Shown: positions 1 to 6,368 of the stretch, piece by piece
Layout of the letters: every line of letters starts with the position of its first letter
Numbering within the stretch: the first letter of the stretch is position 1
NCBI GenBank assembly: GCA_034679905.1
Contig: JAXDAH010000133.1
Location: 1 to 15,752, forward strand
Length of the DNA: 15,752 nucleotides
Direction of reading: 5' to 3'
DNA from: JASEFH01 sp034679905
GTDB lineage: Archaea > Halobacteriota > Methanomicrobia > Methanomicrobiales > JACTUA01
Program-made: the position numbers and the translations under genes
The notes under the pieces: generated by a model
Seen by the model: only the letters and a program-made list of their open reading frames with translations
Told to the model about the DNA's origin: nothing
The model's database searches: none

Positions 1-314
1 TTCCCGCAGGGACAATCTCTTCTCGTGGTCCAGATCGTTCAACCGAAATGTAAAGTGGCGTCGAATGGTATCGGGAATTCGGGCATGCATATCCGCGGGG
101 ATGGAATTCTGCGCCAGGGAAACGGTCAACTCTACTGGCCTTTTTACGGGAAATTCATCGACGTACCCGGCGATCGCCTCCTCCGCAATTTCGGTGAGTT
201 CTCTCCCGGACAAGGGATGGGGATCCGAGGCATCGAGGAGCTGATGGTTTTAAATTCCAATTCCAGGGGGGACGTCCCATCGGACTCCGATCTCCTGACA
301 GCGATCTCTCTCAT
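1..314 (-). pseudogene. Conserved membrane-type protein, 5' end only, frameshifted
   Basis: The gene enters from the left edge and begins at an ATG at 314 on the minus strand, with a very strong ribosome binding site (GGGGAGGG) a few bases upstream. The first 22 codons read MREIAVRRSESDGTSPLELE and then F-K. At a run of four A (T on the plus strand, 248-251) the frame breaks. One more A would continue smoothly into N-H-Q-L-L-D-A-S-D-P-H-P-L-S-G-R-E-L, which stays open to the window edge (about 80 more residues, ending H-E-K-R-L-S-L-R-E). The second part recalls N-termini of an uncharacterised bacterial and archaeal family in which a soluble DPxP...ARR head precedes two membrane helices; that match is from memory and tentative. 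The break may be a real mutation or a sequencing error. No other frame gives a better protein. Confidence 0.6.
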
Positions 315-372
315 CTATCCCTCCCCTTCGATCCTGAAGTATCCCCGCCCTTTTCGAAATACATGGCTGCTG

Positions 373-535
373 TCACCGTAATTGCTGTAAATGAATAAAG
401 ATTTTTGCCGGGAGAACGGTTACATCGCTATCGAGGATGTGAGGCATCCGGTCTATCTTAACCTGGTTCCCACATGCTGGCTATCCCTTCTGCCTCATAT
501 ATAGAAGGCGAGAGCAATTACAGCAATTACGGTGA
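373..535. repeat. 18-bp perfect inverted repeat (373-390 / 518-535)
   Basis: TCACCGTAATTGCTGTAA at 373-390 is the exact reverse complement of 518-535. The right arm lies in the fourth membrane helix codons of the ion channel gene (Ile-Thr-Val-Ile-Ala-Val-Ile). The left arm lies in the spacer, upstream of the frameshifted gene at 1-314. The loop is 127 bases. A transcript running leftward from the channel gene could fold through these arms, but the arms may equally be a copying scar. Confidence 0.7.
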
Positions 536-2477
536 TATAGGCAAGCGGATATCCCCAGATAGCCGCCCGATCGATTCTTTCAGCCGTTTCTTTCTGTTTC
601 TCCGTCGCCAGCCAGCGGAGGTAGAGGTTATACCCGACGGTGAGGGCGGTGATCACGAATGTCGTGATTAGAATCGTATCGAGGAAGGTCAGGTATCCCA
701 AACGGGGGAGATCGCCGGCAATGGTGAAGTTGAACGCGATGAAGAGCAGCAGGTTCGCAGCGGCGACATCGGCCCGTTTTCCATAGTCCTTGAGGAGGAA
801 CGTGACATAGGTCAGGATAATGATGATCAGGATGGGGACGAGGATGCGGAGGATGTAGAAGGTGAGATGCCGCGCCATCTCGAAGTGGAAGGAGTACCGG
901 GAGTTGATGTTCGTCAGCTGGATGCTCGTTACGTTGGCATCGGAGCTGGTGATGTACCACTCCTCCTCCCCGAGCTGCCCGCCGATGGCGGTCTTCTCCG
1001 GCCAGGGAGTATACACATAAAAACCCTCGGGATAGAGAGAGTCGATCCGAATGTAGAAGTCCTGCTCGTCGAACGGGTATTGCCGGAAGTTGAAGTCCGG
1101 TGCCTGCAGGATCACCCAGAAGCGCTCGAAGTAGGTGGCCGTGCCGTCCGGCTCCACCAGAATGAGCTGGTTCTGGGTCCAGCGCCGCTCCTGCTGGTTG
1201 AAGAGAGTGAACTCCGGCCATCGCTCTCCTTCCGCTGCGACGAAGCTTTCTATGCTGCGGTAGAGCTTGAAGTTGCAGTTGCACGTATCGGGGCTGAAGG
1301 CAAGGTTTGGGTCTGTCCACTCCATCCAGATGTTCGCCACAACCCCGAAGTTCTCGGCCTGCTGATCCACCGTAGTGATCTGGTCCAGCTCGACCCCGAC
1401 CTTCACCTCGATGGGCTGCTGGAGCAGCGGCGGACCGGTTTCGTTCGCGGATCCCGTGAGAACATCAGGGGCATTGAGCCCTGCCAGGAGCCGGTAATCG
1501 CCAGTTGTATTCGTCCCGTTGACACTCCGGCCGAAGATCTCCAGGCGGTTGTTGCTGCTGGCATCTTCAAAGGCGTACTGCAGGGCAGCACTTCTCGACC
1601 CGCCCTCCGGCGTCGCGGCAGAGAGGGGTTTGCCGCCGAAATCGCGCAGGACCATCACGGGGATCAGGTCGCCCGAGGTTGCCTCGATGGAGGCATAGAA
1701 GGTGTCGCCGCCCTCCACCGGGTAGAGGGTGTAGAAGGTCGATGTCTGGTTCCCGGTCAATGAGCCGCTCGCCTCTGTGATGGCCAGACGGGGCGGGGTG
1801 AGGGAGGTATTGAGGACTGCAATAGGTGCACCGCTCTGTTCCGCTTCCCCGGTGAGCACCTGCGGGGCATCCAGGCCGACCATGAGCCGGAATTCCCCGA
1901 AGGTCTCCTCGGTTGGTGTGCTGGCGATGACCAGCCGGTAATCCCCATTCTCGGGTACGCGGTACTCCAGGGCGGCAGAATAGCCTTCACCGCTATCGTC
2001 GTCCCAGGCAAGGAAGAACCGGCCTGCAACCTCCGGAAGGGCGAGGAGCGGATCGCGCCCCTCGGCAATCGATCGGTTCACCTCGGCAACAAAGGTATTC
2101 CGGGCCTGGAATGGGGTAAGGTTCGGATCCGAGAGGGCGATGAACGGGTCCAGGTTGCCGCCCGTCCCCTCGGCGTACACGTACAGGGTCTCTCCCTGCT
2201 GGAGATCGTGCAGGTCGTAGAACAACCCCTGTTCCGGCGCCAGACGTCCGGTCAGTGCCTGGACTGTTCCAGCCTCCTGGGCCTGCCCACCTGCACACCC
2301 GATTAAGAGTATGAGCGACACGATAAGGAAGACGATGGATCCACTGGAGTGAGTTCCTCGACAGCTGCTTACGTGAGTATGCGCCTTCCCCTTCATCGCG
2401 AACACACTGTCTTTCCATGAGCCACTCGCACACCGTCTCTGCTCTGATTCTGCATGGGTGCGGAATCGTCTTACCAC
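495..2477 (-). CDS. Pentameric ligand-gated ion channel with tandem PPC-like N-terminal domains
   Basis: A prokaryotic member of the Cys-loop receptor superfamily, expected to form a five-subunit ligand-gated channel in the cytoplasmic membrane; ligand unknown. Residues 47-61 form a hydrophobic signal ending in a lipobox-like L-L-I-G-C (Cys61). Residues 70-207 and 235-340 are two related beta-rich domains resembling PPC domains; each ends in a similar motif (FRLMVGLDAPQVLTG and YRLLAGLNAPDVLTG). The ligand-binding domain spans about 354-533, with W-M-E-W-T-D-P-N near 384 and Y-P-F-D-E-Q-D-F at 467-474 in the loop that holds the two cysteines in animal receptors; the cysteines are absent, as in other prokaryotic members. 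M1 is about 537-562 with its proline, M2 about 568-590 containing I-A-F-N as in GLIC, M3 about 595-620 and M4 about 640-660. The GTG at 2477 is chosen for the AGGAGAG site at 2484-2490; ATG at 2396 would give a more usual signal length but lacks such a site. DeCLIC is a known channel with a two-lobed N-terminal extension, a plausible relative. Confidence 0.9.
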   Translation of the reverse strand: MVRRFRTHAESEQRRCASGSWKDSVFAMKGKAHTHVSSCRGTHSSGSIVFLIVSLILLIGCAGGQAQEAGTVQALTGRLAPEQGLFYDLHDLQQGETLYVYAEGTGGNLDPFIALSDPNLTPFQARNTFVAEVNRSIAEGRDPLLALPEVAGRFFLAWDDDSGEGYSAALEYRVPENGDYRLVIASTPTEETFGEFRLMVGLDAPQVLTGEAEQSGAPIAVLNTSLTPPRLAITEASGSLTGNQTSTFYTLYPVEGGDTFYASIEATSGDLIPVMVLRDFGGKPLSAATPEGGSRSAALQYAFEDASSNNRLEIFGRSVNGTNTTGDYRLLAGLNAPDVLTGSANETGPPLLQQPIEVKVGVELDQITTVDQQAENFGVVANIWMEWTDPNLAFSPDTCNCNFKLYRSIESFVAAEGERWPEFTLFNQQERRWTQNQLILVEPDGTATYFERFWVILQAPDFNFRQYPFDEQDFYIRIDSLYPEGFYVYTPWPEKTAIGGQLGEEEWYITSSDANVTSIQLTNINSRYSFHFEMARHLTFYILRILVPILIIIILTYVTFLLKDYGKRADVAAANLLLFIAFNFTIAGDLPRLGYLTFLDTILITTFVITALTVGYNLYLRWLATEKQKETAERIDRAAIWGYPLAYITVIAVIALAFYI

Positions 2478-2570
2478 TCGGCACTCTCCTGGACTCTTAC
2501 GCCAGTCCGGAAGGTACCATTCAAATACTCAGCCATCCAGGCCCCGCCGCTGTCCGAATACTACAAAGGA

Positions 2571-2580
2571 ATATATAAAA
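2571..2580 (-). promoter_or_regulatory. Probable TATA box of the ion channel gene
   Basis: The minus strand reads TTTTATATAT here, close to the archaeal TTTAWATA consensus, about 95 bases before the GTG start at 2477. A start of transcription near 2548 would leave a leader of about 70 bases that includes the AGGAGAG site. The motif is nearly symmetrical, so a plus-strand promoter is not excluded, but no convincing plus-strand gene follows. Confidence 0.5.
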
Positions 2581-2949
2581 ACTCCCGACCGCTGAAAGAT
2601 CCGGCGATCCAGCATTCATGAAGGAGCTGGATCTCTTGGTGGAGGGGGCATGCAGGTATCCGATGCTTGACTCTTCTACGAAACGAGAAAGGGATGAGAA
2701 TATTTAAGGTGTGGTGTCCACGGGAGATCGGGCCCGGCGATGGCATCTACAGACGAAGGATTGGAGAACTGCGATCTCCAGCCGTATTATTTGAGAAATG
2801 CATTAAACGACGGGTATCTTCCGGGCACCGCATGACAGGCACCCCCGGCCGTACCCTATCGCAGGCGGGATGCCTGATGGCAATCTTTTTAAAAATAGCA
2901 GAGAGCGCTATGCGGAATATCGCGGGCAGATATCGGCGGACACGATCCC
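2581..2949. other. Spacer between channel and maturase genes, no gene seen
   Basis: Short open frames exist on both strands but show no domain, no good ribosome binding site and low-complexity composition. A T-rich tract on the minus strand (CTATTTTTAAAAAG, about 2883-2896) lies some 55 bases after the stop of the maturase gene and may terminate its transcript. Confidence 0.4.
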
Positions 2950-4254
2950 TCACCGCCCTGGGGCCTGTCCGCAGCACTTCTTGAACTTCAGCCCGCTCCC
3001 GCAGGGGCAGGGGTCATTCCGGCCCGTCTTGACCGATCCTGATTTACGTGATCTCTCCTCTGCTGCAAGAATCTGCATCACCTCGTCGGCGTACCTTCCC
3101 CGCCGCAGCAGGTCTGCCATGATCCGCATGGGCCGGTCGGCATGGGTGAAGAACGCTCGATACCCTTCGCAGAGGTAGTTCAGCCCCGGCTCGCCGTCGG
3201 GGGTCTCCAGGAACCGGTTCTTGGGGCACTCCCCGTTGCAGATGGAGCGGAATCCGCACTCCCGGCAGTAGCGGGGAAGCGCATCTCTCTTGGCCCGTCC
3301 GAACTCCCGCTGCTTCTCTGAGCCGACGAGTTCGACCAGCGGTGTCGCGAGGATATTGCCGAGGAGGTGATCCGGTTCGACGAAGTGGTCACAGGAGTAC
3401 AGATCCCCGTTGTGCTCGAGCGCCACCCCGATACCGCAGGTGGGCCCAAAGATGCAGATCGTCCCCGCCATCCCGAGCCAGCCCGCGAGCGCCCCGTCGA
3501 AGTTCAGGACAAACATCCGTCCCACGTCCCGCCGAACCCATTCATCGAAGATCTCTATCAGAAAATTTCCCCATTGGGCGGTCCGAACGGACCGACCGGT
3601 CACTGTATTCCCTTCCTGGTACCCGCTCTCGTTATCCCGCTCCACGATGGGGATGAACTGGACATACTGCACCTTGAGTTCATCGCGGAAGAAACGGTAC
3701 ACTTCCAGCGGGCGGTCGGCGTTCCTGCGGTTGACCGTGCACAGGATATTGAACTCCACATTGTGCTTCTGGAGCAGTCGGGCGGCCCTGAGAACCCGCT
3801 CGAATGTTCCCCGCCCCCCTCTGTCCCTGCGGTAGATGTCGTGGAGTTCGGCAGGACCGTCCATGCTCAGGCCGATGAGGAAGCGGTTGTCGTGGAAGAA
3901 CCGGCACCACTCGTCGTTCAGGAGGATGCCGTTTGTCTGGAACGTGTTTTCGATGCGGGTCCCGGGCTTTCGGTACTTTTTCTGCACTTCCACAGCTCGC
4001 CGGTAAAAATCAAGCCCCATCAGGGTGGGCTCTCCTCCCTGCCAGGCAATCGTCACCTGAGGAACGTTGTGCCCCTCGATGGTCTGGCGGATGTACTCCT
4101 CCATCACCGCATCCGACATCCGAAACGTGCTATTCGGGTATAACCCCTCCTTTTTTAGGAAAAAACAGTAGGCACAGTCGAGATTGCACTGTGCCCCCGT
4201 CGGTTTTGCCATGACATGGAAGGCGGGAGGCGCTGCACCAGTATGCCTGTTCAT
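2950..4254 (-). CDS. Anaerobic sulfatase-maturating enzyme (radical SAM, SPASM) with SEC-C tail
   Basis: It should oxidise the active-site cysteine (or serine) of a sulfatase to C-alpha-formylglycine in the cytoplasm, using S-adenosylmethionine and iron-sulfur clusters. The radical SAM triad is C23-x3-C27-x2-C30, followed by the G-G-E-P SAM-binding motif at 73-76. The SPASM region has cysteines 267, 273, 288, 330, 333, 339, 343 and 362, a spacing that closely follows the auxiliary-cluster cysteines of the characterised clostridial anSME. Asp289 directly after C288 matches the proposed catalytic base of that enzyme. Residues 412-430 (R-N-D-P-C-P-C-G-S-G...K-K-C-C-G) form a SEC-C zinc motif, an addition to the usual enzyme of about 370-410 residues. 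The likely substrate is the cysteine-type sulfatase at 6369-8717. The start at 4254 is preceded by AAAGGAT. It is transcribed away from the sulfatase. Confidence 0.92.
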   Translation of the reverse strand: MNRHTGAAPPAFHVMAKPTGAQCNLDCAYCFFLKKEGLYPNSTFRMSDAVMEEYIRQTIEGHNVPQVTIAWQGGEPTLMGLDFYRRAVEVQKKYRKPGTRIENTFQTNGILLNDEWCRFFHDNRFLIGLSMDGPAELHDIYRRDRGGRGTFERVLRAARLLQKHNVEFNILCTVNRRNADRPLEVYRFFRDELKVQYVQFIPIVERDNESGYQEGNTVTGRSVRTAQWGNFLIEIFDEWVRRDVGRMFVLNFDGALAGWLGMAGTICIFGPTCGIGVALEHNGDLYSCDHFVEPDHLLGNILATPLVELVGSEKQREFGRAKRDALPRYCRECGFRSICNGECPKNRFLETPDGEPGLNYLCEGYRAFFTHADRPMRIMADLLRRGRYADEVMQILAAEERSRKSGSVKTGRNDPCPCGSGLKFKKCCGQAPGR

Positions 4255-4264
4255 GGATCGATCC
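4255..4264. repeat. 10-bp palindrome over the maturase ribosome binding site
   Basis: GGATCGATCC is a perfect palindrome directly before the ATG of the maturase gene and overlaps its weak Shine-Dalgarno stretch (AAGGAT). It could be an operator or a small translational hairpin, or chance. Confidence 0.35.
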
Positions 4265-4489
4265 TTTTCTTTTTTGATCGGCGTTGCCGGATCCGGTAGG
4301 AACTATGGGGACACTCCGGAAAGCAACGCTGGATTTGCGCTCTCTTCTTGTATCCCGCGATTGCCCGCTTTACTGCTCCCACCATTCATAAAGGTTTGGG
4401 ATATTTTGCTTCTGCCCGTTCCGCATCTTCACCCACGTAGGTGCATGATTGCGCCGGCTGCCCGCTAATCGACCTACGCGTACGATTAA

Positions 4490-5083
4490 ATGTTAAGAGG
4501 GATTTACGTCGAGTGCATGAATCACTCACGAAAAGTGGTCGGAGAAAAATATTGGAACAAGGAGGAGTTCTCCGATCTCGGCGAGGATCCAGTGCCTGGC
4601 TTGATGGTAAAGTTGTCCGATACAGATATCAAAGTGCGCTGGAAAGCGGCATGCAGGCTTGGCTATCTTGGAGATCCCCGGGCGGTCGAACCGCTGATTC
4701 ACTCTCTTGACTTTTCCCGCCCCTTTGTCGCAGGAGAAGACGAATTCACGTTGAATATGGTCGCAGCCTGGGCTCTGGGCAGGATCAGGGATCCACGGGC
4801 TGTAGAACCCTTGATAATGGCGCTGTCAAACCCGTGTGACGATTTCGTCTGGATCGCGGCCTGGGCTCTGGGAGAGATCGGGGATAAGCGAGCGATCGCA
4901 CCCCTTGAGGCAACATTACAAAGAGGTGGGTTCGAGTGCGTGTGGGCCGGTGATTCGCCTCCTTCTGATACGTTCTGGGATCCTGTTGAACTCGAGGTTC
5001 TGGATTCCATCACCGCTGATACGTTCCATGAAGGAGCCTCCCCGATTGTTGTGGCGCTGGAGAAGCTCGGCAGTCCTTTCTAA
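4490..5083 (+). CDS. HEAT-repeat protein (PBS lyase HEAT-like)
   Basis: A 197-residue protein with at least three HEAT-like alpha-helical repeats at about 47-72, 89-113 and 119-143. Each carries the pattern W-x-A-A-x-x-L-G-x-[IL]-x-D-x-R-A-[VI]-x-P-L. Such proteins usually act as binding scaffolds; nothing in the sequence points to an enzyme activity. The residues past 150 look like a further degenerate helical pair. The start is uncertain. ATG 4490 has no clear ribosome binding site. ATG 4517 (MNHSRKVV...) lies about 26 bases after a TATA-like ATTAAATG and could be a leaderless start. It sits between the divergent maturase gene and a separately promoted DUF6325 gene, so the context does not give a function. 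Confidence 0.85.
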   Translation: MLRGIYVECMNHSRKVVGEKYWNKEEFSDLGEDPVPGLMVKLSDTDIKVRWKAACRLGYLGDPRAVEPLIHSLDFSRPFVAGEDEFTLNMVAAWALGRIRDPRAVEPLIMALSNPCDDFVWIAAWALGEIGDKRAIAPLEATLQRGGFECVWAGDSPPSDTFWDPVELEVLDSITADTFHEGASPIVVALEKLGSPF

Positions 5084-5131
5084 CACGTCTGTATCGCTGG
5101 GCGCTTTTCTTAAGGTGTCCGCCATGGATCG

Positions 5132-5140
5132 AATTATATA
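5132..5140 (+). promoter_or_regulatory. TATA box of the DUF6325/SHOCT unit
   Basis: AATTATATA is centred about 36 bases before the ATG at 5173. Transcription would start near 5163, leaving a leader of only about 10 bases, in agreement with the lack of a good ribosome binding site before 5173. Confidence 0.55.
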
Positions 5141-5172
5141 CATGAACGGGTATCCTGCTACGGCGAGATACT

Positions 5173-5643
5173 ATGTCTCTTGGTCCCGTAGAGTATCTGG
5201 TGATCGAGTTTCCGGGAAACCAGTTCAAGGGTGAGATCATCCCGGCATTGCGTGAAGCCGTCGACAATGGATCTATACGAATCATCGACCTTGTATTCGT
5301 GCGAAAGGATGATCAGGGTCAGGTGAGCGTCATGGAACTGGATGACCTGAGACTGGATGACCTGAGTAAGGATGCAGCCGATGCGTTTGCACCGATTGCG
5401 AAGGAGACCAGTACCCTCCTTTCCGATGAGGACATCCAGAAATTAACCGATGTTGTTGACAGAAACAGCTCAGCAGCATTCTTGCTCTTCGAACACCTCT
5501 GGGCAAAGAGATTCCAGGACGCCCTCCTCAATGCCCAGGCCAGGGTGCTTGCCGGGGATCGCATCCCGAGAGAGCGGGTGGATGCCGCCCTGGCATGGAG
5601 GGCCGGGGAGCAGGAAGCGGCCGCTGGGAGTACAGCGAGCTGA
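5173..5643 (+). CDS. DUF6325 family protein
   Basis: A 156-residue soluble protein of unknown function. It begins S-L-G-P-V-E-Y-L-V-I-E-F-P-G-N-Q-F-K-G and continues with I-I-D-L-V-F-V-R-K-D near 36-45 and a conserved F-E-H-L-W-A-K near 105-111, all typical of the DUF6325 group. Members are often followed by a SHOCT-domain gene, as here (26-base gap), so the two probably work together, perhaps in a stress or envelope response; that role is inference. A second member of the family lies at 13276-13806 and shares the H-L-W-A-K block. ATG 5173 is chosen because the conserved family motif begins right after it and because the TATA box fits a near-leaderless transcript. Confidence 0.85.
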   Translation: MSLGPVEYLVIEFPGNQFKGEIIPALREAVDNGSIRIIDLVFVRKDDQGQVSVMELDDLRLDDLSKDAADAFAPIAKETSTLLSDEDIQKLTDVVDRNSSAAFLLFEHLWAKRFQDALLNAQARVLAGDRIPRERVDAALAWRAGEQEAAAGSTAS

Positions 5644-5669
5644 ACGAGGTAAAAGAGGAGGCGTATACC

Positions 5670-5975
5670 ATGAGAGGCGGTCGACCCGGACTTATCGGCA
5701 CCGTGGCCCGAACAGCGGTGGTAGCCGGAACGGCTACTGCCACATCGCACGCGGTCAATAAACGGATACAGCAGAGAGAGATGCAGAAAGCGGGGGTAGA
5801 GCAACAGCAGGCCCTGCAGGAGGAGCCAATGCAGGCGCCCCCTGCTCCCGTCCAGACGGGCGTCAGCCAGGAGCAGAAGATGGCTCAACTCAAGCAATTG
5901 GCTGACCTGAAGCAGGCGGGAGCCCTGACGGAGGAGGAGTTCCAGCAGGAGAAGCAGAAGATCCTCGCCCAGTAG
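5670..5975 (+). CDS. SHOCT domain protein
   Basis: A 101-residue protein. Residues 1-40 are Gly/Ala/Thr-rich with a weakly hydrophobic stretch (G-L-I-G-T-V-A-R-T-A-V-V-A-G-T). Residues 41-66 are a Gln/Pro-rich linker. Residues 70-101 form a classic SHOCT motif (L-x-x-L-A-D-L-K-Q-A-G-A-L-T-E-E-E-F...K-x-K-I-L). SHOCT is a short C-terminal helical motif thought to mediate oligomerisation or binding. The ATG at 5670 has a perfect AGAGGAGG site at 5654-5661; an upstream in-frame ATG at 5595 lies inside the preceding gene and is rejected. It forms an operon with the DUF6325 gene. Confidence 0.88.
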   Translation: MRGGRPGLIGTVARTAVVAGTATATSHAVNKRIQQREMQKAGVEQQQALQEEPMQAPPAPVQTGVSQEQKMAQLKQLADLKQAGALTEEEFQQEKQKILAQ

Positions 5976-6304
5976 AATCCCGGCAGCACATGGATCTGCT
6001 GCTCAAGCGTGTTCGATAGCGGCGGTCCCGCCGACGGCGAGCGCCATCAGCTCCCGATTAGAGGCGGTTTGCGAACCGCCGGGGCATTGACGTGCTCACC
6101 TCCGTGCGGTATGGGGGGAGAGCGCTGTTCACATGCAATCATCCCCTTTTCGGCAGTACTGATTATTTCAAAGTTCGCCCCCCGTATCCGAGCACATGGC
6201 TTCTCCGCTCCTTGGCTTCATCCGGCAGAGTGCGATCCGAGTATCCCCTTGTAGAACCGCTTGGCTGCAATCAGGTCTTTACGACAACAGTCCATGCATC
6301 GGAA
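5976..6304. other. Spacer with hairpins before the sulfatase gene
   Basis: No supported intact gene. GCAGCA/TGCTGC (5983-6002) can form a hairpin just after the SHOCT stop. GGCGGTTTGCGAACCGCC (6063-6080) is a perfect 7-bp stem with a 4-base loop and may end the upstream transcript, though no T-tract follows. A possible gene remnant lies at 6218-6295. Confidence 0.5.
6218..6295 (-). pseudogene. Possible remnant of a VOC (glyoxalase-like) gene
   Basis: The minus strand encodes 25 residues with K-D-L-I-A-A-K-R-F-Y-K-G-I-L-G before a stop. This is the pattern of the first beta-alpha unit of VOC proteins (compare Q-G-K-A-L-K-F-Y-T-E-V-L-G in the intact VOC gene at 9185). No further VOC motifs follow in frame. 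Short enough to be chance. Confidence 0.22.
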
Positions 6305-6315
6305 GATATTTAATT
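6305..6315 (+). promoter_or_regulatory. TATA box of the sulfatase gene
   Basis: GATATTTAATT lies about 59 bases before the ATG at 6369. Transcription starting near 6336 would give a leader of about 33 bases carrying the GGAGGT site at 6358-6363. Confidence 0.5.
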
Positions 6316-6368
6316 CCCGACGTATGTTTACGCCGCGTTCTCAACCACCCAAATGATGGAGGTCCAAT

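Noticed and set aside
867..1763. Long plus-strand open frame of 298 codons
   Set aside because: It lies wholly antisense to the ion channel gene and shows no domain; the minus strand carries clear channel motifs.
3367..4143. Plus-strand open frame of 258 codons
   Set aside because: Antisense to the radical SAM maturase, whose cysteine motifs leave no doubt about the coding strand.
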